A DNA stretch of 64,000 nucleotides from UBA4733 sp036734945 (GCA_036734945.1 DAIMXP010000034.1:1-64000); one strand, 5' to 3'. Positions 40,577-51,596 are shown, counted from the first letter of the stretch. The notes: generated from the sequence alone by a model not told the origin. Made by a program: numbers and translations.

Positions 40577-43192
40577 ATGAGCAAGAAGGCCGGTATCCCC
40601 GTAGGGGCAGGCCCCCGTGCCTGCCCTGCTCGCCTACCAACAATCGATCGATGTTTGCGCCCGAGCCAGGGCAGGCTACGTGCCTCCGTCACTCACGCCC
40701 GCAGGCGAACGCCGCGCCGTGTTGGCGGCGCGCTCGTTGCCGTACTACTGCTCATGAGCGCCACTGCCGCGGCACTGACGATGCCGCCCGCCGCGCTGGC
40801 GGATAGCAACAACGTGCCCGTGTCCAGCGTGACGGTCGAGCGGCTTGATGCGACGGTGACGAAGACGACGATCGTTGCAGCCTATGCGACAGCGCACGAC
40901 ATCGTTGAGGTCTACAATTACGTGCCGGTTCAGGTCTCCGCTGATTGGCGTCTGGCCACGAGCATGGAGAACGCGACCTGGGTTTTCAAGCCGGGCGGCG
41001 GTGTGCCCAAGTTGGCGATCTTTTTCACCACTGAGGCGGGCGTCCACGTGGCCCGAATCTACGACGACCAGTTGGCCGAAGGCGCCGCCCCCGTGACGAT
41101 CAAGAACAACCGTGTCGTGCTTGGCCATCCGCTGCACTGGACGCTGAAAGCGGAGACAAAACAACCGTGGCTTCTGCCGGACGGCCGCCCGGCCACCCAG
41201 CTCCAGATCCAGAGCGCCTTTTCGCTACCGCACGAAGACGACGCCATGAGCTTCCTGGCCCACCGTTGGCATGGGCATGACGCCTGGGACTTTCAAATGG
41301 TCGATCCGACCGGCTCCGGCACGCCCGAGTACACACTGTTGCAACTGCATCCCCAGTTGGCTCTGACGGCCGCAGCGCCGCACACGGAGCTTGACCTGAA
41401 TGTCGCGAACTACCGAGTCACCCCCTTCGTCAACTCGATTTTCTGGCCGTATCTGGGTGTGGATGACTTCGGTGTACGATCCTGGTTCGATCATCGGCCG
41501 CCGCTTTCCATGAACTGGTCTAGCGGGCAGTTGCGCGACTTCGGCTCGATCATACCGGACTTGGAACCTGAGAACGGTTTTCAGATAGCTTCCGAGACCG
41601 CTATTCTGGACAATCAGGTCAACGATCTCGACTTCGAGAACCCGTTCGCCTATTACCGCTTCGATTCAGGCCACACCGGTTTCCCCAATTTGATCGTGCG
41701 CCATTTTTACTACCCACCGGGTGACCAATTCATTCAATTAGGCGGGGCACCGGAGCCGGCGGAATTTGTACGTTACTCCTGGGGGAACGGGGACGGTCTG
41801 ATGCAATACAAGTTGGGTTTATTAGGGCGGCACGGTACGACGGCAACGCTCAACCTGGGCCGTTTCTCGGTCAATACCCTGGCGTACGCAACCCTACCGA
41901 CCTGGGTCGTGAGCCGGATGTGGGATTTCGAGACTTTCGTTGCCTCGGAGGTAGGTGGCTACCGCAGCAGTGAAGGAATCTACGACTGGGAGTATGAATA
42001 TGGCGATTTCTCATGGGCGTTTGGCGATATATCCTCCTTGCCGCTCGGTGCATACAGCTCGATCAGCGTAGGCATGCGTGGCGAGTATCGTGTCTTACCC
42101 TCAATGCCCCCCCAACTCTACATCGACTCGGTTGATCAGCGCCTTCACCTGGTTGGCGCCGAGTTCGGGGTCTGGGATGTGGACAATCAGCAAACCATTA
42201 ATACGGCAACGCTGGATGGCACGACCGTTGGACAGTGGGTCCGCAACGTGGATGGTGTACCTCGCGAGGCGGTCTATGCGCTGCCAGGGGCCCTGGTCTA
42301 TGCCAGCGCCGGCGCCTTGACTCTGCAGGCTGACCAACGATCGTCCGACGTCACCGCGCTGGCGCCACCGACCGATGAGGCATCTTTGAACGCCCTACGG
42401 CAACGGCAGCCCGTCAGTCCACCCAACATCGCCGCGGACGGCCTGCGCACGATCGTCGACCCATCCGGCCCGGCACAGGTGACTTTGACCGGGGTGTCCA
42501 TTTCCAGTGTGCGCACCGTCGCCACGGGTTGGCGGGCCGAACTCCAGGTTGGCGCTGCGCCAGCGATGCTCAGCAGCCCTGGAGCCCCGATAGGTCTCGT
42601 CCAGGCGTTCGCCTCGGCACTCGGTTGCCCATCGTCCTCAATCGCCGGAGCCGTTCAACTTGTGTCATGTGCTCAACCGGCGGGAACGGGCAGATACATC
42701 CTGCAGTATGACGGCACGTGGTCCCTGCGCACGGCAACGCCGCCTCAACTCAGGATATTGGCACTGCAGGCAGGGAGCGGCACGCCGACATTGGCCGAGA
42801 TGCCGGTCACGATCACCGTGGGGAATACCGGCACAAGTGATTCGACTGGGCAGACATTGCAGGTCTGGGCTCAGCGACCTGGACGCCAACGCGTCGAGAT
42901 TGCTCGCCTGGCTCTGAGTATTCCGGCCAGCGAGCAGCGGCAGTTCTCCCTGAGCTGGCTGCCTTCGGGTCCGGGTACCTGGACCGTCGGCGCCACACTC
43001 TCGGCCGCAGCATATGTCCCGGCGGCCGAGGCAATTTCCGCATCAACAACCGTTGTGTTGGACGCTGAGCCCGCCCCTGCCTGGTGGACGCTGGGCCCGG
43101 TCCCATCTCAGCGTCTCATCGGTATTGCCATCGCGCTCCTGGCCTTCCTGGGGCTACTCACCGCCACGACCGTGTGGACGATTTTGCTGTGA
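40577..43192 (+). CDS. Large secreted, membrane-anchored protein of unknown function
   Basis: About 871 residues. A twin-arginine-rich, then hydrophobic segment (RRTPRRVGGALVAVLLLMSATAAALT) is a signal peptide; the mature part is rich in Trp, Tyr and beta-strand patterns, with a CARDB/Ig-like module near the end (PVTITVGNTGTSDSTGQTLQVW) and a C-terminal membrane helix (LIGIAIALLAFLGLLTATTVW). I recognise no catalytic motif. The start is uncertain: ATG 40577 puts a dispersed palindrome inside the coding N-terminus, while a TTG at 40654 would avoid it. It is followed by a possible coupled gene and a GT39-like membrane protein. Confidence 0.7.
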   Translation: MSKKAGIPVGAGPRACPARLPTIDRCLRPSQGRLRASVTHARRRTPRRVGGALVAVLLLMSATAAALTMPPAALADSNNVPVSSVTVERLDATVTKTTIVAAYATAHDIVEVYNYVPVQVSADWRLATSMENATWVFKPGGGVPKLAIFFTTEAGVHVARIYDDQLAEGAAPVTIKNNRVVLGHPLHWTLKAETKQPWLLPDGRPATQLQIQSAFSLPHEDDAMSFLAHRWHGHDAWDFQMVDPTGSGTPEYTLLQLHPQLALTAAAPHTELDLNVANYRVTPFVNSIFWPYLGVDDFGVRSWFDHRPPLSMNWSSGQLRDFGSIIPDLEPENGFQIASETAILDNQVNDLDFENPFAYYRFDSGHTGFPNLIVRHFYYPPGDQFIQLGGAPEPAEFVRYSWGNGDGLMQYKLGLLGRHGTTATLNLGRFSVNTLAYATLPTWVVSRMWDFETFVASEVGGYRSSEGIYDWEYEYGDFSWAFGDISSLPLGAYSSISVGMRGEYRVLPSMPPQLYIDSVDQRLHLVGAEFGVWDVDNQQTINTATLDGTTVGQWVRNVDGVPREAVYALPGALVYASAGALTLQADQRSSDVTALAPPTDEASLNALRQRQPVSPPNIAADGLRTIVDPSGPAQVTLTGVSISSVRTVATGWRAELQVGAAPAMLSSPGAPIGLVQAFASALGCPSSSIAGAVQLVSCAQPAGTGRYILQYDGTWSLRTATPPQLRILALQAGSGTPTLAEMPVTITVGNTGTSDSTGQTLQVWAQRPGRQRVEIARLALSIPASEQRQFSLSWLPSGPGTWTVGATLSAAAYVPAAEAISASTTVVLDAEPAPAWWTLGPVPSQRLIGIAIALLAFLGLLTATTVWTILL
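40601..40626. repeat. GTAGGGGC-type palindromic repeat
   Basis: The unit begins GTAGGGGCAGGC and closes GCCTGCCC, the same architecture as the units at 29186, 29248 and 63774, with a different loop. It lies at the 5' end of the secreted-protein gene, near its possible starts. Confidence 0.65.
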
Positions 43193-43728
43193 CCGTGCAA
43201 CCTGAAGCGTCAGCACATATGGATGCTGAGCGACGTCTGGCAACGCTAGCAGCCCATTTGGTGCTGGATTGCGGGGTCGAAGCGGCCCAAGAGCAATTGC
43301 TGGCGGCTGCGCGACGCGCCGAGGTCGCATTGCAGCGTATTGCCCTGGTTTCAGGCAGCACCGCCTCCCCCCTGGGGAAGCCGTGCCCGGCGTTCAGGCT
43401 GGGCCCACGGCAAAAACGCCGCGCTGGCAAGCTGGCCAGAGAGTTCGAACACGTGGCGCGTTCGTCTGCGGCGCCCGCCGAGGACGTTGTCGGCGTGCGA
43501 ACGGTGAGGGCGTTGGCTGCTTGTCAGCAAGATGCTGAAGCCGAGGCGCTGCAACTCTTCATGTTGTTGGCCCTGACCAGGGAGAAAAGGGGAGGCTGTC
43601 CGCTGACGCGACAAGACCTGCTCGGCCGGCAATTAGTTGTCTTGCTGCTATCTGAACAGCGAGCCTATCACTACTTTGGCGCCGTTGCACAGCGAAACTT
43701 GCAGGCCCCGAGCCACCTGCACCGTTAA
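43190..43728 (+). CDS. Doubtful 179-residue reading frame between secreted protein and GT39-like gene
   Basis: GTG 43190 overlaps the stop of the preceding gene (GTGA), and the frame runs 179 codons to TAA 43728, with helical composition (AHLVLDCGVEAAQEQLLAAA; LQLFMLLALTREKRGG). No family is recognised and no strong ribosome-binding site is seen. It is in the same frame as the next gene, with 24 bases between; the bridging codons would read PLTLAFYS and complete that gene's first membrane helix. It could be a separate protein, the lost N-terminus of the next gene, or non-coding. Confidence 0.35.
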
Positions 43729-43752
43729 CCGCTCACACTCGCATTCTACAGT

Positions 43753-45282
43753 ATGGCGATCGTCGCTTATCTCCTCCTGCGCTTTCGCGGCCACTATGTC
43801 GAGCAAGATACCGCAGAAATGACGCAGCTTATTCAGGCGGTGGCAGCGTATGGAAACGCCATTCCGGCAGTGGGTGTCCACCCGGTCTACCCATCCGGGT
43901 TTGGTTTCCAGGCAGTGAACATCTACCTGATGCGCCTGTCTGGCGCCAATGTCCAAACGCTGGAAACCTGGGTATGGCCGTTCTTGCTGGTTGGCATATC
44001 GCTGGTTGCCTTCCTCGCCTTCCGCGAGATCACCGGGGACGACCGGGCGGCTGCCCTTGGCGGCCTCTTCCTTTTTATGCAGCCGGACTTCCTGTTCACG
44101 GCTCTGCGTGGGTCCCATGAGAAGATGACGTACTGCATGCTGCTGGCTGCCCTATTTCTCCTGTTCCGCAGTTACCGATATCGTCATCAGTTGTTGGTCT
44201 TCGCCGCCTATGTTGTGATGTTTTATCTTGTCCTGCTCGGTATTACGTGTACGAACAGCACATTCGGATCATCGCTGATTGTTGCGCTTACGATCAGCTT
44301 CTTTGGTGGGTCACTTGTCTCGCGCCTACTGGGAAACGAGTCTGGACCAGGAAACCGTGCGTTCATCCGTCTCGCCTATGTTTCATTCTCCTCATTTCTC
44401 GTACTGTTCGCTGAGTTATTTTACTTCTACGAACCAAGTATAGGTATATTTAACCAGTTTCAGACTGCTATGGACCGCATCGCCGGCTTCGCGCTCAGTT
44501 TTGAATCGAGCGATAATCCCTATGCCTATATTTCGCTCGGCTGGCTCAATATCCAAATTTACTTGCTGCTCACGACCTTCACCTGGCTGACTATCGCCGT
44601 ATCCGGTCTTGCCTGGTGCCGAGAAACACTCCGTTTCTTTCACGGTGGCTGGCGTGGTGCGCCCGATTATGTTCGCCTGCGCTGGCTCCTATACGCCGGA
44701 CTCGCCTTGCAGGTGGGTCTGGGTATAGGTGTCGACTTCGCCGGAGTCCTCGGGGCGAACCTCCAACTTCGTCTGTTCCCCGTCTACATGTTCCTGGCCA
44801 TCCCGATGGGGAGCGTTGCCGTGATAGGTTTGCTCGACCGCGTGGCAAAGTGGCCGCTGCTTCGTCAACCGTTGAGGCTGGGTGTCGCCGCCGCCACCAT
44901 CGCCTTCACCGCCTTCAGCGCCTTCAAGGCGACGAATGAACCTTTGCTCAGTAACAAGTGGACCTTTTACAGCACCACCGAGGCCCAGGCGATGGACTGG
45001 TTAGACGCAAGTATACCCCAGGGCGGTATCTGGGCCGACATCGACGAGCGCTTGCGGGAAGTCGACCTCTTTCGCTCACCTCCTACCGAGGATGCGGCCT
45101 CACGGTACCCGACTCTGCTGTTGCCGGAGCAGGTCGACGTTGTTATGCTCTCCCACCTCACCCGTGACCGAATGGCGCGTGTCGGCACCCCATTGCCCAA
45201 TGTCACCCATATGAACGAGATCTATGACAACGGGTTGGTGCATATCTACCGTCAGTTGCCGCAGACGCCGCTGCAACGTTAG
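43753..45282 (+). CDS. GT39/oligosaccharyltransferase-like polytopic membrane protein
   Basis: A 509-residue protein with about ten membrane helices. The early EQDTAEM after the first short helix, with acidic residues in the first external loop, recalls GT-C glycosyltransferases that use lipid-linked sugars. The C-terminal third (from WTFYSTTEAQAMDWL) is a soluble domain, as in those enzymes. The ATG at 43753 leaves only 11 residues for the first helix, so the N-terminus may be truncated by the TAA at 43726-43728. Base composition is lower in GC than the neighbours. Function inferred from topology. Confidence 0.65.
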   Translation: MAIVAYLLLRFRGHYVEQDTAEMTQLIQAVAAYGNAIPAVGVHPVYPSGFGFQAVNIYLMRLSGANVQTLETWVWPFLLVGISLVAFLAFREITGDDRAAALGGLFLFMQPDFLFTALRGSHEKMTYCMLLAALFLLFRSYRYRHQLLVFAAYVVMFYLVLLGITCTNSTFGSSLIVALTISFFGGSLVSRLLGNESGPGNRAFIRLAYVSFSSFLVLFAELFYFYEPSIGIFNQFQTAMDRIAGFALSFESSDNPYAYISLGWLNIQIYLLLTTFTWLTIAVSGLAWCRETLRFFHGGWRGAPDYVRLRWLLYAGLALQVGLGIGVDFAGVLGANLQLRLFPVYMFLAIPMGSVAVIGLLDRVAKWPLLRQPLRLGVAAATIAFTAFSAFKATNEPLLSNKWTFYSTTEAQAMDWLDASIPQGGIWADIDERLREVDLFRSPPTEDAASRYPTLLLPEQVDVVMLSHLTRDRMARVGTPLPNVTHMNEIYDNGLVHIYRQLPQTPLQR

Positions 45283-45401
45283 CTGCTAGACATGAGCGAA
45301 CAGGCTGGGCGGCGATACGGCCCCCGGCGTCGGCACGTCGTGTTTATCTCGCTAATACGCTGTTATGCTACCCGCCGGTGGTGGACACGGAGGTACGCAT
45401 A

Positions 45402-45767
45402 GTGGTTAGCCTGCATAGGACGCTCTTTGGCGCGGTTGCGCTGTACCTGCTTATTTGTACGGTCTGGGGCTTCGTGTTGGCCATCATGCGCCGACCGGTC
45501 GGGCCCGCCTACCGGGGCAGCCTGCGCATCGCCGAAGGGCTGATCCTCGTTCAGGTCGTCGTCGGCGCGCTGGTGTTTCTGTCCGGCGCGCCGCGGCCCA
45601 AGATCGGTCTGCACTACCTGTACGGGCTGGTGATCGTGCTGACGTTGCCGGCCGCCGAGACGTTGAGCCCGCAGTGGTGGAAGGGCCGCCACGAGACGCT
45701 GGTGATCGCCGTGGGCTGCCTCCTGGCCTTCGGGCTGTCCGTGCGCGCCGCGATGACCGGCGCATGA
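45402..45767 (+). CDS. Small four-helix membrane protein, 121 residues
   Basis: GTG 45402 is preferred to a GTG at 45378 because GGAGG stands eight bases before it. Four hydrophobic segments are evident (LFGAVALYLLICTVWGFVLA; LILVQVVVGALVFLS; YLYGLVIVLTLPAAET; LVIAVGCLLAFGLSV), with His residues in LHRTLF, LHYLYG and GRHETL that could bind haem or metal. No family recognised. It ends nine bases before the convergent gmd gene. Confidence 0.7.
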   Translation: MVSLHRTLFGAVALYLLICTVWGFVLAIMRRPVGPAYRGSLRIAEGLILVQVVVGALVFLSGAPRPKIGLHYLYGLVIVLTLPAAETLSPQWWKGRHETLVIAVGCLLAFGLSVRAAMTGA

Positions 45768-45776
45768 CGTTGGCGG

Positions 45777-46754
<978 letters not shown>

Positions 46755-46912
46755 TGTGTGTCCTTTCTCTGCCGTTCTCACGTGGGCCCTGCCAGACTGC
46801 TTAACTGAACCGCATTGGGGTCAGCCTAACACGTCCCCGCTCGTTTTGGCGTTGCGGCACAGTCAATAGTCTTGAATGAATTAACTGATGATAAACGTGC
46901 TAGCCTACCCGC

Positions 46913-48211
46913 ATGGGGAATCAACTGGGCAAGCGCTTGCGCACGCTGCGACAGCGCGCCGGACTCTCGGCAACTGCGCTAGCCGGCGACGTCCTGTCTG
47001 TCGCGACCATCAGCCGCATTGAGCACGGCGGGATCGAGCCGTCGCTCAGCACCTTGCGTTACATCGCCGCCAGACTGGGTTGTCCCGTTGCGGACCTGCT
47101 GGCGGAAGACGACGACAGCGCTGCCATCCAGATGGCGCTGGAGGAGGTGGAGGCCTGGTTCCTCCTGGGCCGGCCGGACATCGCCCTGGAACGCGCCCTG
47201 GCTGCCCTGGAGGCTTACGCTGTGCCGGCCGAGGTCACGCCGACAGCCGGCGGCATGCCGCGCCGCCGGTTACAGGGGGCTGCACTGCGCGCACGGGCGT
47301 TGCTGGACGCCGCCACGGCGCCGGCACTGGACACCGCCATTGATCAGGCGCGCCGTGGTGGCGATGTCTGGCTGGCAGCGCACCTGGCCGCGGTACGCGC
47401 GCTTTCAGTGGAGCTGGACGCGGCGCTGCCCGTGCTCCAGACTGCCTTGCGCCTGCTCCCGCCACCGGGACGCGACTCCACGGTGAACCAACTCTGCCGT
47501 GCTGAACTATCGTTGTTGCTGGCGCAACGGTTCGAGGCTGCTGGCGAGGTCGAAACAGCACACGGCCTGTTTACGACGGCCGCCTCGCTGGGTGAACCGT
47601 TCCGCCATCCTGCCACCTGGGCGCAGGCGTTCCTGACCCCGCCGACCAGCTCGGAACCAGGCTTACACGGCATTGCGCCGCCATATGGCGCAGGCGCTTC
47701 CAGGCGCGGCACGGCGATCTCCCCCGGCTTTGCCCTGGCAGCGCAGGTGGCGGGCGCCCGCCTCTGGCGACAGGCCTCCGTGGAACTGGCGCGCCTGGAG
47801 TTACAAGCTCGACGCTTGCCGGAGGCCGCGCGGCGGCTGCGCGTCGTGTTCGCCGCCGGCTGGCAACCCTCCGAGCTGGCGGTGCTTGGTGGCTTCTGGA
47901 GCGAGCTGGACCATTACCTGGACTCGCGGCGTACCGCTGGCACGTCGCTCACCGATATCATTCGCCAGTTGGCCCCGGCGGACCTACCGCCCCATGTCGC
48001 CGACGAGTTTGTGCTGCTGGAAACGGCGGCCCAGGCTGGTCGACCGGCCGAAGCCGAGCAGATCGGCGCGCTGGTTGCGACGTCGCTCGGTGACGACAAT
48101 GCACCACTGGCGCACGCCATCTGGCTGCGCCTGGCACTGGCATGGGCGGAAGCCGGCAATGCGCCCCGCGCCGCTCGTGCCTTACGTGCCGCGCGCCAGT
48201 CGGGGCAGTAG
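46913..48211 (+). CDS. XRE-family regulator with TPR-like C-terminal region
   Basis: A 432-residue protein (ATG 46913). Residues 1-60 form an XRE helix-turn-helix (LGKRLRTLRQRAGLSATALA; TISRIEHGGIEPSLSTLRYI). The remainder is a string of Ala/Leu-rich helices (ALERALAALEAY, LPVLQTALRLLP, ARLELQARRLPEAARRLRVV) resembling TPR repeats, as in peptide-responsive or starvation regulators. Its 3' end overlaps the response-regulator kinase gene by 30 bases on the opposite strand. Position opposite the gas-vesicle block makes it a candidate regulator, without direct evidence. Confidence 0.75.
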   Translation: MGNQLGKRLRTLRQRAGLSATALAGDVLSVATISRIEHGGIEPSLSTLRYIAARLGCPVADLLAEDDDSAAIQMALEEVEAWFLLGRPDIALERALAALEAYAVPAEVTPTAGGMPRRRLQGAALRARALLDAATAPALDTAIDQARRGGDVWLAAHLAAVRALSVELDAALPVLQTALRLLPPPGRDSTVNQLCRAELSLLLAQRFEAAGEVETAHGLFTTAASLGEPFRHPATWAQAFLTPPTSSEPGLHGIAPPYGAGASRRGTAISPGFALAAQVAGARLWRQASVELARLELQARRLPEAARRLRVVFAAGWQPSELAVLGGFWSELDHYLDSRRTAGTSLTDIIRQLAPADLPPHVADEFVLLETAAQAGRPAEAEQIGALVATSLGDDNAPLAHAIWLRLALAWAEAGNAPRAARALRAARQSGQ

Positions 48212-49489
48212 GACGGTAAAGGTGCTGCCCGATTCGCCGCTGCTTTCCACGCGGATCGTGCCGCCGTGGCGCTGAACGATCTCGTTGCTGATATAGAGGC
48301 CGAGACCCATCCCGCCGGAATGCTGCGACTTGGCGTTGGGGGAACGGTAGAATAGGCCAAAGATAGCCTGCTGCTGCTCAGGCGCGATGCCGAGCCCTTC
48401 GTCCTGGACACACACCGCGACCTGGCCGGATTCCTCGCCGAGGGAGATAGTCACCTTTCCACCGGAGGGGGAGTACTTGATAGCGTTGTCGACCAGGTTG
48501 TTGAGTACTTGCTCAATGTGGTCGCGGTCACCCGCCACGATCGCCTCGCTATCGCCGGGCGTTACTACGACGACCTGATGCTGCGCTGTGGTCGCCTGTG
48601 CTCGGGCCGCCACATCGCGCGCGAGCTCGAGCAGATCAACGGGGTCATGTTGAAACTCGACGCGGCCGGTCTGGATGCGCGACACATCCAGCAGTTCGTT
48701 CACGAGCCGGCCCAGCCGCCTGGTCTGACGGTTGAGGGTCTCGGCGTCCCGGATGTCCGTCAGGATGTCGCGTTCCCACTCCTCCGCCGTCGGGTGGCCG
48801 CGCGCCAGCCGCCGTTGCGCGCGCTTGAGGCCAACCTGCAGGTAGCCGGAGATGCTGGTGAGCGGCGTTTTCAACTCGTGCGAGGCCATGGAGAGGAACT
48901 GCGACTTGAGGCGGTCGAACTCCTCCAGCCGCTCCACGTTCTCCTGGGCGGCGGCGTAGAGGGCGGTGATTTCGTCTCCTGCCTGTTGCAACTCGCCCAT
49001 GCGGCTCGTCAATTGCGCCGTGGCGTCGGCGATACGCTCTTGCAGGCCGGTGTTCAAGGCGTGGATGGTGGCATTCGCCTTTTCCAGGTCCACCACGCGC
49101 TCCCGCAGTTGCAACGTCAAGCGACGGCGCTCCAAGCCGCGGCCGATCGTCGCGCGCAATTCATTGACGTTGCAGGGCTTGACGAGGTAAGCGTAGGCTC
49201 CTTCTTGCAACGACTTGACGGCTGACTCCAGGGAGGCGTACCCGGTGAGCATGATCGCGATGGTTTCCGGTGCAACGCGCTGCACTTCCGCCAGCACTGT
49301 CAGCCCGTCCACATCTTCCATCCGCAGGTCGGTTAAGACCAGATCGAAGGTGTACTCGTGCAAGAGCTTGAGCGCACGCGCTCCCTGATCGACGGCCGTC
49401 ACGGTATACCCGTCTGACTCCAGAATGGCCTGCATGGTCACACGAACGCTCTCGTCGTCGTCAACCAGCAAGATCTGTCCGTCAGCCAT
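48182..49489 (-). CDS. Receiver-histidine kinase hybrid
   Basis: A 435-residue protein. An N-terminal receiver domain (about 1-120; QILLVDDDES, phosphoacceptor in LVLTDLRMEDVDG, YLVKPCN) is joined by a coiled coil (about 130-205) to a HisKA domain (MASHELKTPLTSISGYL) and ATPase domain (NNLVDNAIKYSP, DEGLGIAPEQ, GMGLGLYIS). ATG 49489 overlaps the preceding kinase's stop by eight bases, so the two are coupled and probably work as a relay, the upstream kinase phosphorylating this receiver. Soluble. It ends the leftward block that begins with the gas-vesicle genes. Confidence 0.92.
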   Translation of the reverse strand: MADGQILLVDDDESVRVTMQAILESDGYTVTAVDQGARALKLLHEYTFDLVLTDLRMEDVDGLTVLAEVQRVAPETIAIMLTGYASLESAVKSLQEGAYAYLVKPCNVNELRATIGRGLERRRLTLQLRERVVDLEKANATIHALNTGLQERIADATAQLTSRMGELQQAGDEITALYAAAQENVERLEEFDRLKSQFLSMASHELKTPLTSISGYLQVGLKRAQRRLARGHPTAEEWERDILTDIRDAETLNRQTRRLGRLVNELLDVSRIQTGRVEFQHDPVDLLELARDVAARAQATTAQHQVVVVTPGDSEAIVAGDRDHIEQVLNNLVDNAIKYSPSGGKVTISLGEESGQVAVCVQDEGLGIAPEQQQAIFGLFYRSPNAKSQHSGGMGLGLYISNEIVQRHGGTIRVESSGESGSTFTVLLPRLARGT

Positions 49490-51596
49490 CGGTGGTCGGC
49501 CCGGCAATGGGCAAGGAGATCGTAAAGGTGGTCCCCTGTCCCGGCCGGCTACGCGGGGAGATCGTACCGCCGTGCCGCTGCACGATGCCGAGCGAGACCC
49601 ACAGGCCCAGGCCGGTGCCCTTTTTCGCCTGTTTCGTCGAGAAGAAGGGCTCGAAGATACTCGCCATATGCTCCTCGGCGATGCCTTTCCCGGTGTCGCG
49701 AATCTGAATGAGCACGGAGCGTGATGGGAGGTAGGCCGAGTCGGCGTCACGGCCAGGGAGGGTCTTGACGTAGATGTTGCCGCCACCGGGCATGGAGTCC
49801 TGCGCGTTGAGCAGCAGGTTCAACACCACCTGTTTCAACTGATCCGCCGAGGCCATGACCGGCGGCATCTCCCGGCTGAAGTCGTTGTGAATGCGGACGC
49901 CTTTCTGGCGCATGTCCTTGTCGATCAGTGCTTCCGCCTCCAGGATCAAGGCGTTGATGTCGGTGGCGGCGGTACTTACTTCCGGTCGGTAGAAGCCCAG
50001 CATTTCGCGCAGGATCCGGGAAACGCGCTCGGTCTCCTTCATGGCGATTTCCAGAAACCTGTGGTTGGGATCGTCCGGCGGCGCGCGGCGCACCAACAAG
50101 TAGAGTGAGTTCGTGATCGCTTCCAGGGGGTTGTTGATTTCGTGGGCGATGGAGGCCGCCAGTCGCCCCGTCGCGGCCAGCTTCTCGGACTCGAACAACT
50201 GCTGCTCCACGCGGCGGCGTTCCAATTCGCGGACCCGTGTCAGGTCCTGGATGACCGAGACATTGCCGATGAAGGAGCCCAATTCATCACGCAGGTCGGT
50301 GGACGTCACCGCCATCGCCAATGTTTCGTCAGTATCGGGATCAATCAGGCTCAATTCGCCGCTTTTGACCTGTGCCGTCTCCAGGCGCAGTTGCGAAACG
50401 AAGGTCACGAACTTGGTGCTGTTGCTGGCGGCAATCTGGGCTTTCCGTCCGCTGGCGGTGTCGTTGTCCGGCCGCTGAAAGAGGCGAATCGCTTCCTGAT
50501 TCATCTGCGTGATCTGGTCTTCGTTGTCGATCACGATGATCGGATTGGGCACGTTGCGCAGCACAAGATTAAGACGGTCGCGCTCCAATCGGATCTTTTC
50601 ATCGGCCGATTGCAAGCGCTGGACATTCTGGGAGAGTTCCTCCGTGGCGTAGCTGAGGTCGGTCACGTTCTTGAGCAGTGACACCATGCCTGTGGTGTTC
50701 AGTCGGTAGTGGAAGGCCGGGTGCGAGATCACTTCAAAGACCAATTCGCTGCCTTCGATTGGGTCGACCAGGGAGAGTTCCCGACTGGAGCCGCTGCTGC
50801 CGTGCTCAAGGTTGGACGTAGACAGCGCCGCCGTAAACAGGAAGTTGTTCATGCGGATGGCGTTCTTCTTGCCCTCGCCGTCGTCGGGACGAGCCTGAAA
50901 GATCATCTCTGCTTGCCGGTTCTGGCGGATGATGTCGTTCTGCGCGTCGGTGACGACGACCGGGTCGGCCACGCTGTTGACCATCCACCAGAGCCACTCG
51001 TTCTCCACGGCGTAGCGCTCGCTGGAGTCGCGAAAGAGCTCGACGTTGCGGGCACTGGCCAGGGTGGCGCCCGCCTGGTTGGCGAAGGGCATCAGCCCCT
51101 CAATGTCCTCGTCGCTGATTCCGCCGTCTTTGCTCAGGATGATCACACCGGCCGCGGGAACGTCGGTTCCCGGCGAGCCGCCATCCCTTGTGGCTGTCGG
51201 TGCGAGTGAGTTGCTCGGGTCCGACGCGCTACGCAGGGGCACGAGCACGAACGAGGAGATGCCCATTTCCAGCAGCAGCCCCTTGTCGTGCTCATCCAGC
51301 CGAGTCTCGGTTCGCACGTCGTCTACGCGCAACGGCGTCGCCTGGAGCAGCGCTTCCACCATAGGATGTTGGCGATCAGCGATGGAGACTTCCAACGACT
51401 CGGCGATTTCCTCGGGGACGTTGAAGGCCACGCTGCCGCGCAACAGGCCACGGCTGCTGTCGTAGAGCGCCACCAGTGCCCGCGAGTAGCCGAAAGCACG
51501 GGAAAGGCCATCCAGCATCGGGCCAAGCGTCTGGCGCAACGCTTCCGGGTCCCGTTGTGCCGGTGCTTGCTCGTACAGTTGCAGCAGGTCCATCAT
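49482..51596 (-). CDS. GAF/PAS sensor histidine kinase
   Basis: A 704-residue soluble kinase (ATG 51596 or the adjacent ATG). A GAF domain occupies about 20-185 (FGYSRALVALYDSSRG; ISSFVLVPLRSA), two PAS-type domains about 200-330 and 345-470, then HisKA with SIAHEINNPLEAI, N box VVLNLLLNAQDSM, G1 DTGKGIAEEH and G2 KGTGLGLWVSLGI. GAF/PAS sensors bind small ligands, haem or flavin; no such cofactor residues are obvious. It starts 45 bases after gvpA in the same direction, so it may be part of the gas-vesicle transcript. Confidence 0.92.
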   Translation of the reverse strand: MMDLLQLYEQAPAQRDPEALRQTLGPMLDGLSRAFGYSRALVALYDSSRGLLRGSVAFNVPEEIAESLEVSIADRQHPMVEALLQATPLRVDDVRTETRLDEHDKGLLLEMGISSFVLVPLRSASDPSNSLAPTATRDGGSPGTDVPAAGVIILSKDGGISDEDIEGLMPFANQAGATLASARNVELFRDSSERYAVENEWLWWMVNSVADPVVVTDAQNDIIRQNRQAEMIFQARPDDGEGKKNAIRMNNFLFTAALSTSNLEHGSSGSSRELSLVDPIEGSELVFEVISHPAFHYRLNTTGMVSLLKNVTDLSYATEELSQNVQRLQSADEKIRLERDRLNLVLRNVPNPIIVIDNEDQITQMNQEAIRLFQRPDNDTASGRKAQIAASNSTKFVTFVSQLRLETAQVKSGELSLIDPDTDETLAMAVTSTDLRDELGSFIGNVSVIQDLTRVRELERRRVEQQLFESEKLAATGRLAASIAHEINNPLEAITNSLYLLVRRAPPDDPNHRFLEIAMKETERVSRILREMLGFYRPEVSTAATDINALILEAEALIDKDMRQKGVRIHNDFSREMPPVMASADQLKQVVLNLLLNAQDSMPGGGNIYVKTLPGRDADSAYLPSRSVLIQIRDTGKGIAEEHMASIFEPFFSTKQAKKGTGLGLWVSLGIVQRHGGTISPRSRPGQGTTFTISLPIAGPTTDG

